A stretch of DNA of 64,000 nucleotides, taken from Cryptomeria japonica (taxonomy: Eukaryota; Streptophyta; Pinopsida; Cupressales; Cupressaceae). The stretch's first letter is position 1; each line of letters starts with the position of its first letter. The notes beneath the pieces were generated by a model that was given only the letters and a program-made list of their open reading frames with translations, did no database searches and was not told where the DNA came from. The position numbers and the translations under genes were made by a program. The DNA lies in contig NC_081415.1 in the NCBI RefSeq assembly GCF_030272615.1, positions 416,110,757-416,174,756 on the forward strand, read 5' to 3'. Positions 1-12,249 of this stretch are shown piece by piece.

Positions 1-690
1 TAGCAGTTCCTCTAGAAACACGTCTTGGTAGTCTCAAAGATAGGGATAGTTTTCTTCAAGGGACTCTTCTGGTTTCTCGCTCCCACTAGGTCCCTTTCAA
101 TGCTGATAACTATTTTCCAATATCATGATGTCATACTGATGGCTGACATCCTTGAAGTCATTGATTTCCTCCATTTTTACAGTGAAAACTTGGCAACCCT
201 TCCTCTCATTCCACTTTAATTGTATGGCAGAGAGTTTTCATAGTCTAACTTCACGTCAAATTCCTTGCAAAAATACTTTATTACTAAAGTTGTCTAAACA
301 CTCATCTGACTTATCATAGCAATTAACCCTAGCCTTGTGTTGACCCAACTAATTCATACCTAGTATGATGTCATAGGTCCCTAAAATTTCTACAAAGAGG
401 TCAATTTCTGTGGTGGAGTTAGGAAAATCAACCCTTGACCCAAATAGGCACTTCTCTACCCAAGCTCTCGACTAATTTATGTAGTCAACAAACCAAGAGT
501 TATCCATAAAACCAACTCTCTTAAAAAAATTACCAAATAAATCGGGTGAAATAAAGTTTTCAATAGCTCCTGTATATATGAGTATTGTAATGGGAATACC
601 GTAAAGTACACCTAGGGTTTTCACAAGAGTAAATTGATACTTTGCCTACCGATTATCCGTTGCCACATGAATCCTATGCTAGAAATTTGT
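1..690 (-). pseudogene. Decayed gypsy protease and pre-RT linker (element E1)
   Basis: Reading the minus strand from about 690 downward gives the retropepsin C-terminal motif, YDIILGM followed by N and a stop where gypsy proteases have W (near 345-375). At 1-60 comes a linker with DYQDVFLEELL, which in gypsy elements lies directly before reverse transcriptase. RT itself would lie beyond the left edge of the window. Several stops and frame changes interrupt the reading frame, so this is a dead copy. Protease processes the Gag-Pol polyprotein in the virus-like particle. The order gag then protease then linker agrees with the gag remains at 730-1791 and the PBS at 2430. Confidence 0.7.
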
Positions 691-699
691 CTGCTAAGG

Positions 700-1791
700 T
701 GGCAAAGGGTTTCTTTGTTGTTTCCCTCCCTATTGTTTCAGAGGACATTGGTTGGCATAGTGCTCGCCTCCACAAGTATAACATCCCCGTGAGGGTCCTT
801 TCTTTTCTACCTTTTTGTTGACTCTCTTATTATCTCTTATGGGTTTATCGAATCCCTTTTGATCCCCTTGATAATATTTTTTCTCCTTTGTAACCTTAAT
901 TATTTTTATTGTTTGACTCATATTTTTCCCCTTTCTTCTTAAAGGTTTGAGAAGGTTGTGACCAATTGCCCTTCTTTCTATTCCTGTCCCTTATTGAGTC
1001 ATCCTTATGAAGCTTCTGTTCCTATCATACAAACTACTCATAGGATTCGTCCATGGTTGAAGGAGATAAGACATCCATTGAACCCCCTATGTGGTTATTC
1101 AGACCCATGATAAATTTCCTAATTCTATATTTCTCATCCACTTGGAACTGAGGTACATACTTCAGTAGATGGGTGAACTTCTCCCAATAAGCATGTACTG
1201 AGAGTTCTCCCTATCTCAAATCCTTTAAATTTATCAATTGTTATTCAGAATATAGTCGAGGCAACCACCTTTGTCTAAAAATTTCTACAAATCTATCCCA
1301 AGTTATGTTGGCTGATCTTAAATCAAGTTCAACTTTCTTGTTTTCCCACCAACCAGCAGCCTCTTCGGTTAGCTGGTAAGCCCCCATACAAATTTCATGC
1401 TTTCAATGTAGTCACAAATTTTGAAGTGTTTTTCCATACCCATAAGCCATGCCTCTGTGACATCTCCTCCCTCTAATCCATCATACTATGGGGGCTTTAC
1501 CTTTTTTATGTCATCAGATATGGCTCTCACTACTTGTTTATCTTTTCGATTCAGGTTTTAAGATTGAATTCCCTAAAACTCACTATGACGAGTGTGCTCA
1601 TGTTTAGTTTGCCTATCTTTAGACTGAGACTTATATTCTTCATTGTGGGTTTATATGTTTCCTCCCCTCCTTTTCTCCAAAACAAGAAGCCTATTTTGAG
1701 TGTCTTCCACCATGTGGATAAGCCTATCTAGCTTGTCGATTCCATTCTTTGGGGCTCCAGATTCTCCTTCGTCCTCTTGGTTTTGAGACAT
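700..1791 (-). pseudogene. Decayed gypsy gag with zinc knuckle (element E1)
   Basis: A minus-strand start codon at 1791 (MSQNQEDEG) opens a broken gag frame. Around 1250-1370 the minus strand reads LTEEAAGWWENKK, then ITWDRFVEIF and RQRWLPRLY, the classic core of plant gypsy capsid proteins. An open segment at 730-921 ends in the nucleocapsid zinc knuckle CYTCGGEHYANQC (CX2CX3HX4C), a spacing common in plant gypsy elements. Gag packages the RNA in the particle. Stops and shifts occur throughout, and only short pieces are still open. The PBS 640 bp upstream completes the 5' half of the element. Confidence 0.75.
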
Positions 1792-2429
1792 CCTAATGTT
1801 TCTCGATTAACATGTTATTTCCAGTAATATTTCATTTTAGTTTCTATATAATTCAATCATTTAAAAGCATGAAATTGAAACATAATTTTTACATACATCC
1901 AAAATTGATATTTTATTAATATTGAGCACACCAATTTTTTTTTACAATATGTACAATGCAAAGCCCTTGTCTAAGAGCTACTATTAGAGGTAGTCATGGG
2001 CTCTTCCTGGCCTTCAAAATCAGAGAAAAGTATTATTCAAAAACCCATAGTGGGTAACCAAGTTTCTTATGGGTCTACGGGCTTAGTTTTGGTTACAATA
2101 GTGTTAGGTGTTTTGTTGTTAAGTTTGGGTTCTCTATTAGCTAGGATTTCAGTTCTTATTGGTAGCCTCCTAACAACAGTCTAGGGTTGTCTTTCTCTTT
2201 TTAATCTTTTTAAGGCATCTACTAGAGTTTCATTATCAAATGGTGATGAGAAGCATGAATAATCATGCTTGATATTTGGCTCTCCATAACTGAGAGTAGA
2301 TCAGATCACGAGCTCATTTCCGTTTCGTAAAACGAATCCGCATCCTAACACAATACCAAAATGTTTTATTTCAGTTATCTACCCTAAGTTTGCAGTGGTG
2401 AGACCTAGGTTCAGTGTCAAACGTGGTTT

Positions 2430-2440
2430 CTCTGATACCA
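2430..2440 (-). other. Primer binding site, initiator tRNA-Met type (E1)
   Basis: The minus strand reads TGGTATCAGAG, the standard plant PBS complementary to the 3' end of initiator tRNA-Met. It lies 2 bp inside the LTR edge at 2443 and upstream of gag, as required for minus-strand DNA priming. Confidence 0.8.
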
Positions 2441-2442
2441 TA

Positions 2443-5216
2443 TGTAAGAAGCACTTACAATGCAAAGAAAAAATTAAAACTTTTGAAACAGAATAGGAAA
2501 AGGAAGACTTGCAACATTTTTATTTATTTATTTACAACATTGAATTGAAATAGAAAACTTGGAAGGAAACAAAGATCTATTCTACGAAGATATATTCTTG
2601 TAGAAGTGAAAATTCTAACATTTCAATTAAAGATAGTAGAGAGGTTCAGAGATTACATTTTTCCTGATGCACATTATAATCTTTTACATAACTTTACCAA
2701 TGATTTGGAGGAGGGAAAGTATCATCAGGGCACTTTTCCACCCAAACATGGACTTACTAGTCCCTCGTGTCATTTCCAACTGGAAAGGCCTGACCCTTTG
2801 TAGGGAGGTAATGAGGAGTTGAACTCATGCCACCTAAGAATCGTGTTTAATCCTACACAGTTCCCTAGTCAGTCATATACTAGAGGCTACCCCTAACTAA
2901 TATGACCTCTGATTAGGTTGTACAATTGGATTAACAAACTGACTAAAGCTCATAGATAGAGAAGTACCTCGGCCAAACATTTAAAATTAATTGCAATCAC
3001 ATTAATGCGTGAAGTCAATGTTCATCACCCTACTTAGCTGCAACTTGGGTTTTCAGGATATAGATTCTCTTTTGAGAATCTTAATTAACAGATGACCACT
3101 ATGTCAAACACTTGATATCCAATTATAATATACTTGATTCGAGTGTACACACTTTTCTCCATTGAGTGTCACAACTTACTAAATATAAGACTCAACCTTA
3201 ATTTTTTTTGGTATATCTTGTTTCCCTTTGGATTCATTATTGCATAGTTTAAAGTGATATTATTACCTTAGTGCAGATAAGGCAAGATAAACAACGACTG
3301 CTATCTCTCTTATTAGCACTAAATTTTGTGTTATGTATGCATTATGTATATTCATGCTATTACTGCACTGTTGAGTGAGACTATGCATTTCTATATATAT
3401 TTTGAATTGCATTAAGAAGCGCCATAAATCTCTCTTATGCCTATCAAATCTTATTTGTACTAAGGTTTTGTTTGCTAGTTGCTTAAACTCAATTAAATAG
3501 AGCTGGTGAAGACCTATCATTATTCATTCAAGAGAACAAAATTTAAGAGACATCACTCATGGATTGTGACTTTGTATTTTGTGCAATTAATATTTCCTTA
3601 TACATATTCTATAAAAATCATTTACTTATTGAGTTTTGTATCTACTTAGGTATTCTTCTCACTTGTTTTTCTTTTAATATATATCAACAATATGAAAGTA
3701 TCCCCAACTGGTAGGGTTTAATTCCAGTTTCAAATCCTAAGTCTGATACATGATACTATGTTGGTTGAATAATTACAAGTATTTCCCTTTTCATTACCAT
3801 CTAGAGCATATTTTAAAAACTTAGCTCAATTAATGCAATAGTCTCTTATTTCAAGAACATAAGAGTAATTTATTTCACAATTAAAATAAGGAAATGAATG
3901 TGCAGATCCATTCCATTTAGGATGAAATATGACCTGGAAATAGTGAAGATATGATTCGAAGTGGTTTCCTATGCAGGCTTCTCAACACCCATGGTTCCTT
4001 TCTTCGCTTCCACTGTGGACTAAGAAAAAGTGCTACGAACCAGAAGAGTTCCAGATTCTATTGCAATCTCTCCAACCAAAACTAATGTGAAATACTCCCA
4101 AATGAAGAGTTCCAAAAAATTTATCAGAGAAAATATTTCCCAAGTTTAAGTAATCATGAATGTTTCTCCATTATCAAAAGACTGCTTTATATTTCACAAA
4201 GAATCGGTTTCATGCATTTTGATTCAATTTCAATTTCAATTTGAGTGAATCTCATGTGAATTTGGAAGGCATGCCATGATTCATGCCCAACTACTATGGT
4301 GGATAAATATTAAAACTTAGGTGCGAATATTATCAATGTTTAAGTGGGTTTTAAAATCAAATTATATTCGTTGATTAAGAATGCGATGCGTTGCTAACAT
4401 AAGCCTTATTCTATTATATTAAAACATACACGTATATATATGTGAATGAAGCTTATTATGAGAAGTACAAATCCATACTTGTTTCCTGCACACATAAAGA
4501 AAGGGAAATAGATTGGGAAAAGGGACTTGCCTTAGATCAAACCCTGGTTTTGGAATTAACCACAAAATTGAAATAAAGATAATTGAAATGATTATAAGGA
4601 AAGGTTATCCTTTTGAGTGAGATGCTAAATTATGATTGAAAATTGAATGATGATAACTTCTTGTGAAGTTTTGCTTGTCTCCACATGGAATTAGGGTTTC
4701 ATGAAATATGATGTAGATCTCCACTTCAATGCTTGAATCTTGACTTTATTGTTGCTCCAAGGCTTGAAGGAAGACTAAAAATTCTCAATTTCTCTTTAAT
4801 GCTTGATTGATTGATCTCATGTGAGTGTTGGATGCTTGATAGATTTTTTTATTGTATATCAAAATGAGAGGGGAAATCCTCTTTATACACTTGCCTGTCG
4901 GGAAAATTGATTAATTTTTCGACATGAGCCAACATGGAGAGGGGAATCTCGCCCAAATTTTAAATGTTGCATTGGGTTTTGAGGGGCCCCAAATTAGGGT
5001 GGACCATGGCGTGGCGTCGTGAGGACCATGGCATGACACCATGGTCTTGCCCTATTTTGGGGTAGGCTTAAGGTGCTTGAGGTGGTGCATTTTGAGTTTT
5101 ATGGTATTTGTGATATGTATTAGCATAATATAGTCTTCAATCAAGCCAAAGGGTGCAAACAATAAGGTGAAGACCCAAATGCGGTCAAAATTGCAAAGGG
5201 ATGCAATTTTAGGACG
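2443..5216 (-). repeat. 5' LTR edge of E1, then unassigned AT-rich DNA
   Basis: The LTR of the minus-strand element begins, read on the plus strand, with TGTAAGAAGCAC at 2443 and so has the expected TG terminus next to the PBS. I cannot place its far end because no second copy is in the window. No supported gene lies in the rest of the stretch. A TATA-like string (GTGTATAAAGAGG on the minus strand, about 4879-4891) and a CCATGG-rich inverted repeat at about 5011-5044 are present but of unknown meaning. Confidence 0.45.
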
Positions 5217-5622
5217 CTAAAATATGTGTATATATGTATATGTATATATATACATATACATATATACACACATATACATATATACACACATATATGTATA
5301 TACATACATATATACATATATACATATACATATATATACATATATGTATACATATGTATACATATGTATACATATATGTATATATATGTAAATACATACA
5401 TCCATACATACATACATAGATAGATACATACATACATACATATATATATACACACATATATATACATACATACATATATATATACACATATATATGTGTG
5501 TGTATATATATATCTATATGTATATGTATATATATGTATGTATATATATGTGTGTATGTATGTATGTATTTATATATCTATATATATGTGTGTGTATGTA
5601 TGTATGTATGGATTTATATATC

Positions 5623-5658
<36 letters not shown>

Positions 5659-5887
5659 TGCATGTATGCATGTATATGTGTATGTATATATCTATATCTA
5701 TATCTATATGTTACACACACACACACACACACACATATGTATATATATACATATATATGTATATGTATACATATTTATGTATGTATATATGTATATGTAT
5801 ACATATATATGTATACATATACATATACATATATATGTACATATATATATATATGTATACATATATATGTATATGTATATGTATACA

Positions 5888-5921
<34 letters not shown>

Positions 5922-5970
5922 AATATGTATACATATACACATATATATATATATATGTATATATATATAC

Positions 5971-6011
<41 letters not shown>

Positions 6012-6325
6012 CGCACATACGTATATATACATACATGTATATATGTATATATGTATATGTATGCATATATACGTATGTGTATATATATATATACACATAT
6101 GTATATATACATACATATACATACATATATGTATATATATGTATATACATACATATACATACGTATATATACATACATATATGTATACATACATATATAC
6201 ATATACATATATGTATACATATATACATATATACATATATGTATATGTATGTATATATGTATGTATATGTATGTATATATGTATGTATACATATACATAT
6301 ATGTATGTATACATATATATATATG

Positions 6326-6380
<55 letters not shown>

Positions 6381-6436
6381 CTATACATATATGTATATGT
6401 ATGTATATATGTATGTATATACATACATATATGTAT

Positions 6437-6477
<41 letters not shown>
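5217..6477. repeat. TATG/TA/AC microsatellite block
   Basis: About 1.26 kb is almost entirely alternating purine-pyrimidine: TATG, TACA and TATA tetramers with pure AC tracts (5713-5734 and 6439-6477) and a pure AT run (about 6331-6375). Long Tyr/Ile/His-only reading frames on both strands are a by-product of the repeat and are not genes. Confidence 0.97.
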
Positions 6478-6479
<2 letters not shown>

Positions 6480-6996
6480 TCCTAGTGGTAAATACAATTG
6501 TCTTTGCAATTCCCAATTGAAAAATAATTCTCAAATAGTTGTGGAAACTTCATTCAACATAAATCATGTTCTTGGGGATTGAAAGTTACCAAATATGATT
6601 TGGATTTAATTTCCAACACCAAATTCTGGTAGGTTATGGGGCTTCCTTAGTTTCTCAATAATAGTGCATTAGACCGAATACCAACTAGGCCCTCTCAAAG
6701 GAAAAATTATTTTCAAGGATGTCAAGTGACAAAAGGTTCCAAGGAAAATAAAGAGAACTCATCTGCTATGTCATTTTGAAGCTAAATTTGTATTGCCTTA
6801 CAGATTCATTTTATTAAACCCAATATTACCTTTCTACACTTCCAAAGCCTTAGTGATAAAGTTATTTTTTTGTCAGATAAATTGCTGAGTTTTTTTTTAT
6901 TCATCATTTTTGTTTTGAGCTCAGTGATTCTTTTCTAACTTCTCTATACTATTAAGATTATCTTCAAACATTCTAAGGTGCGTAGACTCATTGTAA
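6478..6996. other. Unassigned spacer
   Basis: This is AT-rich single-copy-looking DNA between the microsatellite and the chromovirus target site. I see no gene, repeat or RNA here. Confidence 0.5.
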
Positions 6997-7001
6997 GATG
7001 A
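6997..7001. repeat. Target site duplication, left (chromovirus E2)
   Basis: GATGA directly precedes the left LTR. Its partner is GATAA at 15249-15253, differing by one G-to-A transition. Confidence 0.75.
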
Positions 7002-8819
7002 TGATAGAGAGATACTAAAATATTGACTCAAATTGTGTGTTTGTAATCAATTTGGTTTGCAAGTTCCCTTAAGGGTAGTTGTTGAAGGTTTTGTCACTTG
7101 TTTAGGTGTTTTTTCTTTCATGTATTTCCTTCTCTATGCTTCATACCAACCCTAAGATCTTCCTACCATGTTAGTTCTTGTTTTAATTCAAACTTGCTCT
7201 CAAATCTCACAAAGGTGAAACTTTGCTTCTCAGCTCCAAAACACAAAGATCACTCACCAAGAGTTGTAGGAGGTTTAGTAAATTTTATAACATCCTCTTA
7301 GGCTTAATTCAACTTGGTTTGATGGTCTTTCCAATTGTCTTCTTACTCGATTTGAGGAAAAGCTCAAAACAGGGCTACAAGAAAAGAGCCCCAATTAACC
7401 CTCTGAAACTGCTAAAATGCTTATAACTTCACAAACTGCCCAAAAACCCTCATGAAACCCTTGAATTTATGGATACCCTTTATGGAGACATTTCTATTTT
7501 TTTCTACGAGGAGGTTTGACAGGGCCGTACAATTGCTGTCCTATTAATGTGCCTAAAAACAAGGGTTTTCAAGGGTTTTAAGTCTTCAAACACCTTATCA
7601 CCATTCCAAAATCTTCTTCAGACCACCAAATATTTTTATAAGGTCTGTAACATCATTATGAAGCCTTCCAACTTCCTACCCTGCAATCATAAAGACAAAC
7701 ACTTGATGTGCAACAAAGTTTCAAGAGAAAAAGTGCTCAAAACCATTGTATTTTAATACTTTGGCTGCTCAAAATGCATTACTCAACTAATTATTCATTG
7801 AAACACTCTTCCATATGGCTTAAAATCTCTGATAAAACTTCATTCCACCTTGGGAAACCAAAATAAGGTTCACTTGGTGAGGGTTTGTAGAGCAACTTTA
7901 TTTTCACCATGAAAGTTCACTAGCCGGGCTATAGGAGCTCGCCTTGTTAGCAACAAAAACCACTCTCTTTGCCATTGCCAATTAAAAAAAACTTGTGTGT
8001 ACAATAAGGATATGTAAAAAAACTCAACTCTCAGAGGCCATGGAGAAAGAGCCAAAGAAAATCAAGTTGCTTCCATTATTGAAGCCAAACCCTTACTCAA
8101 CCGAGAACAGGGTAAAACAAAATAATTTTGCTACAATGCTTAAACTTCACACCAGCACACAAAACCAGGTAAAAAATCTTCAATACAACATGGCACAAAT
8201 TCCCAAATGAAAATAGTACAACCAAATACTCAAGAAGTACAGACTGCTATACCATTTGGAGCAAAAAGTGTGAGAAAAATGACAAAATCTTGAGTTTTTA
8301 TATTGAAATCTTCTTTTCTTCGAATGCCAACCTGATACAAAGTTGTGTGAGGCTTTAAATAGTCACTAGCAACCTAAATCATGCCCAGGTACAAACCAAT
8401 AACCACCTTTTGCATTGTTTTTACAAATTTTCCAAATATTGTCAAAATGTTGCTTGACAACATTGACAATTTTTGGTATAATGAGCATTTTTGACTTGTG
8501 AGCCAAATAGACTTAACTCAACCATGTGAAATTATTTTCTAGAACCATACAAACATATTTCAATGCCTATCAAGGCTTTATAAAGAGTTTTGACCATATT
8601 TTCACATTTTGCCCATTCTAGGCTTACAAAGCACAATAGGTCAAAAATAGACCAAAAACTCAACAAACAACAAAACTAAGACACAAAAGGCACTTAAACA
8701 CACTAAAAAAACCCTTTGGAAATAAAACAAGTCCATTATTAAATATTGACCAACATAGGCCATTTCAAACCAAAATTTGATGAAGTGCTCCATTAGCTAC
8801 ACTAGGTGCTCCTGCACCA
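7002..8819 (-). repeat. 3' LTR of chromovirus E2
   Basis: On the plus strand it begins TGATAGAGAGATAC and ends CTCCTGCACCA, so it has TG/CA termini. It aligns along its length with 13482-15248. It contains an extra segment near 7810-7880 that the other LTR lacks. A TATA-like ATTTAAAG is present on the minus strand near 8355-8362. Confidence 0.93.
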
Positions 8820-8834
8820 TACTCCCTCAAAGAC
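8820..8834 (-). other. Polypurine tract of E2
   Basis: The minus strand reads TTTGAGGGAGTA immediately before the 3' LTR. It is the expected plus-strand DNA primer site, only mildly purine-rich but at the correct position. Confidence 0.6.
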
Positions 8835-8892
8835 AAAGAAGTCAAGTGACTCAGTTTGGCACCAATGAGGGATAAATTAAAGACTAAAGAAA

Positions 8893-9093
8893 TTATAATT
8901 TAGGTACCCAAGTAGCCTCAGAGTCTAGTTTGTTCTTCCACTTGATCAAATACTCCATATAGACTTGGTGCCGAGTCTTTTTTAGAATCCTAGAATCCAA
9001 AACCTTTTTAGCTTGAGGCATGGGTGTAGAAGGAAGAGGAAGGTCTAAAAGTGATTGGTGAATATCTGAAACTCAATCATCCTCCTTGGGAAG
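8893..9093 (-). pseudogene. Chromodomain at the integrase C-terminus (E2)
   Basis: After the stop that follows AYKW (at 9094) the same frame continues to 8893, with a second stop near 9070. It contains KVLDSRILKK, then HQVYMEYLIKWKNK and DSEATWV, the typical chromodomain of chromoviral integrases. In the family this domain steers integration toward marked heterochromatin. The two stops upstream would separate it from integrase in the present copy. The aromatic Y, W and W positions of the fold are visible. Confidence 0.85.
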
Positions 9094-10173
9094 CTACCAT
9101 TTGTAAGCAACCAAATCTGCAATATTAAAGATAGGAGACAATGCAACATCATTAGGCAAATCAATCTTATAAGCATTAGAGCCATACTTAGCCAAAACCT
9201 TACAAGAACCTATCCTCCTCATTTGGAGTTTGCTGGGAATTCCTTTTTGAATTTTGGACTTGTTCAAGTGCACCATCACAAAGTCACCAACTGAAAATTG
9301 TACATCTTTCCTTGTTGCATCAACTCTAGCTTTGACCTTTTGTGAGGCAGCTTGGAGAGCTTGCTTTACTTGATCATGAACCTCCTTCATAGACTGAGAT
9401 ACATCATCAGCTTGACCACTTATTTTCTGCACATTACCAAGGTTTCTCAACTCCATAACACCCCTTGGGTGCATATCATATACTATCTCAAAATAACTCT
9501 TACCAGTAGACCTGCTGACACCGTCATTGTAGGCAAACTCTGCTTGGTGAAGAATTTGATCCCAACTTTGTCCATACTCTTTTTTCAAACACCTTAAGAG
9601 GTTACCAAGTGTCCTATTGACCACCTCTATTTGGCCATTGGTTTGGGGATGATAGGCTGAACCAAAAGACAAGTTAGTACCCAATCTTTTCCAAAGAGTT
9701 TTCCAAAAATGTCCAAGGAATTTGACATCTCTATCTGAAACAATACTAATAGGAAAGCCATGGATTCAAATCAACTCTTTGAAAAACAAGTGTGCAATGT
9801 GACTAGCATCATGAGTAGTTTTGCAAGGAACAAAATGTGCCATTTTACTGAATCTATCAACAACAACAAAAATGCTATCAAAACCAAGCTTTGTTTTGGG
9901 TAAACCAACCACAAAATCCATACTCACACATTCCCATGACCTTGTAGGAATGGGTAATGGCTAAGAAAGACCTATATTAGTAGATATAACTTTTGCCTTT
10001 TGACAAACCATACACTGTTCAACATACCTCCTGATATCCCTTTGCATTCTTGGCCAATAGTAGAAACATTGCGCAAATTCCAATGTCTTGTTTAGACCAC
10101 AATGACCACTCAAACACCAATTGTGCTTCTCTTGGATCAAATTTTCCCTCATTGAGCCTTTGGGAACACACAA
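9094..10173 (-). pseudogene. Integrase of chromovirus E2
   Basis: The N-terminal zinc domain lies in 9961-10173: H...GHCG, then YYWPRM, and C-M-V-C at the end. The catalytic core follows with D in SMDFVVGL (near 9915), D in IVSDRDVKF (near 9740) and E in NGQIEVVNRTL (near 9640), so all three DDE residues are preserved. The C-terminal part (FSVGDFVMVHL, about 9290) is the gypsy GPY/F-like region. One stop near 9960 and one near 9770 interrupt an otherwise constant frame. The enzyme inserts the cDNA into the host chromosome. It is in the same frame as RNase H upstream. Confidence 0.88.
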
Positions 10174-10353
10174 CTATCCACCTCTAAACAACAAAGCATT
10201 TTTCAAGGTAAAGTCAACATATTCACTATGAAAATGGTTTTGAAATTCTTGACAAACCTTGTAAATGGCTGCAAAATCTTCATCATTTGGATACAAATCC
10301 TTGAAGTAATCAACTCCATTACTCTGAATTTGCACTTCTTGCACCGTTAGTAG

Positions 10354-10713
10354 CCTTCTACTCAAAGCATCTGCTACTTTATTACATTGTCCCTTTTTAT
10401 GCTTAATGGAAAATGTATATGATTGCAAGTACTCAATCCATTTAGCATGTCTATGACTCAACTTATCTTGTGAATTCAAAAAACTAAGAGCTTGATTATC
10501 TGCATAAACAACAAACTCTTTGGGCAACAAATAGTGCCTCCATTTTCGAAGAGCTTGGACAAGAGCATAATATTCAAGATCATAGGATGAATACTTCTTT
10601 TTTGCATCATTGAGCTTTTCACTAAAGAAAGCTGCTGGTCTATTATCTTGACTCAATACAACACCAACTGCTATGTTACTTGCATCACTTTCAATAGTGA
10701 ATAACTTATCAAA
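10354..10713 (-). pseudogene. RNase H of chromovirus E2
   Basis: This domain is part of an open segment of 299 codons (10174-11073) that is fully open. The catalytic acidic residues are visible: D in TIESDASN, E in YDLEYYAL, D in VYADNQAL and the late D in KVADALSRR. RNase H removes template RNA during reverse transcription. The frame differs from the RT segment before it, so a frameshift near 11080-11090 separates them. Confidence 0.88.
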
Positions 10714-10799
10714 ACTAGGAAGAATGAGTACTGGTTGTGTAGCTACCTTTTGTTTCAAGAGTTCAAACCCCTTATTAGCTTCTTTGGTCCACTGAAACT

Positions 10800-11774
10800 T
10801 TGTCTTGACTCCACCTTTAATAATATCTAGCATAGGTGTACAAATCTCACTAAATCCCCTGATAAACTTCCTATAGAACTGTGCCAAACCATGAAAACTT
10901 TTCACTTCACTTGTTGTTTTTGGTGTTGGCCAATTGGTGATGGTTTCCACCTTTGATGTGTCCATTTTCAAGTCTCCACTTGAAACTACAAAACCAAGAT
11001 AGACTAGTTCCTGCTTCATAAACTCGCACTTCTCCAAGTTTATTGTTAGCTGCTCATCATACAATTGTTGCAATACAAATTTAAGATTATTTAGATGTCA
11101 TCTTTAGTTCTACTGAAAATCAGGATATCATCTAAGTATACAACAACAAATTTACCAATAAAATCCTTAAGCACTTCATTCATGAGTCTCATGAATGTAC
11201 TGGGAGCATTAGTGAGACCAAATGGCATAACAAGCCATTCATAAAGTCCTTCATTAGTTTTGAAGGATGTTTTCCACTCATCACCTTCCTTTATCTTAAT
11301 TTGGTGGTAACCACTCTTGAGATCAATCTTTGTGAAATATTTTGCACCTCCCAAGCAATCCATCAAATCTTCAATCCTTGGGATAGGGAATCTGTATCTG
11401 ATAGTGATTTTGTTAATGGATCTTGAATCTGTGCATAGTCTCCATGTTCCTCCTTTCTTTGGTGCTAACACTGTAGGTACGACATAAGGACTTATGCTTT
11501 TCCTTATCAAACCTTGATCTAACAACTCTTGTATTTGTCTAGCCACTTCTTTATTCTATTCTGGGGTCATCTTGTAGGATGCTTTGTTGGGTAATGAGAC
11601 TCCAAGAATGAAGTCAATTTGATGGCTTATGGCTCTAGTAGGTGGTAGGGTTGCTGGTGCTCCATCACTTATGATTTCTTTAAAGTTGTCTAGTATTTGC
11701 TGCACTTCATGAGGTATTTGAACCTTCTTTTCTTTCTTTTCTTCTTTTGGTTTCTCTATGAGAGAAAACCCCAC
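10800..11774 (-). pseudogene. Reverse transcriptase of chromovirus E2
   Basis: Fingers and palm lie in 11091-11774. Motif A is [11 protein letters not shown] with the catalytic Asp, followed by [12 protein letters not shown], and the active site is YLDD (near 11135). Thumb and connection continue in the next open segment (EFMKQELVYLGFVV). An in-frame stop at about 11547-11555 and a frameshift after DDILIFSR break it. RT converts the element RNA to DNA inside the particle. All key catalytic residues remain. Confidence 0.9.
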
Positions 11775-11804
11775 TCCTTCACCCTCTTCAAGAGTAGTTA
11801 TGAA

Positions 11805-12249
11805 CTAATTTTCACTCACCAACAAGGCATTTGGGTTTTTGGACTTGCTGCCCTCTCCTTCATCATTTGAGGACTGAATTTTATATGTGACTCCATCTTT
11901 TTGAAAAGAATAAGAGTTCTTCTCACCATTATGAATGGCTTTTCTATTAAATTGCCATGGCCTACCCAGAAGTAGGTGGCAAGCATCCATTGGGAGTATA
12001 TCACACAAAATTTTATCCTTATAACCCCCTATTGTGAACTCAACCCAAGCTTGTTCATTCACCACCACATGCTGCTCCTTATTGAGCCAAGTGACCTTAT
12101 ATGGACTACTATGCGGAACTCTCTCCAGTTTAAGTTATTTGTTGCTTCCTCTGACACAATATTGTCTGTAGACCCTGAATCTATCACCACTCTGCAAACC
12201 TTACCCATGATCTTGCACTTGATTCTAAATAAAGATCTTCTTTGAGTTG
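11805..12249 (-). pseudogene. Aspartic protease of chromovirus E2
   Basis: The active-site motif is VVIDSGSTDN (Asp codon near 12179-12181). After a frameshift at about 12060-12100 the second half reads CDILPMDACHLLLGRPW, the flap-distal motif typical of plant chromoviruses. Protease matures Gag and Pol. The DSG is retained although the chain is broken. Confidence 0.85.

Noticed and set aside
5494-6582. Long open frames (up to 340 codons) on both strands
   Set aside because: They consist of Tyr, Ile, His, Thr, Met and Val only and occur in all frames, because the DNA is a TATG/TA/AC microsatellite.
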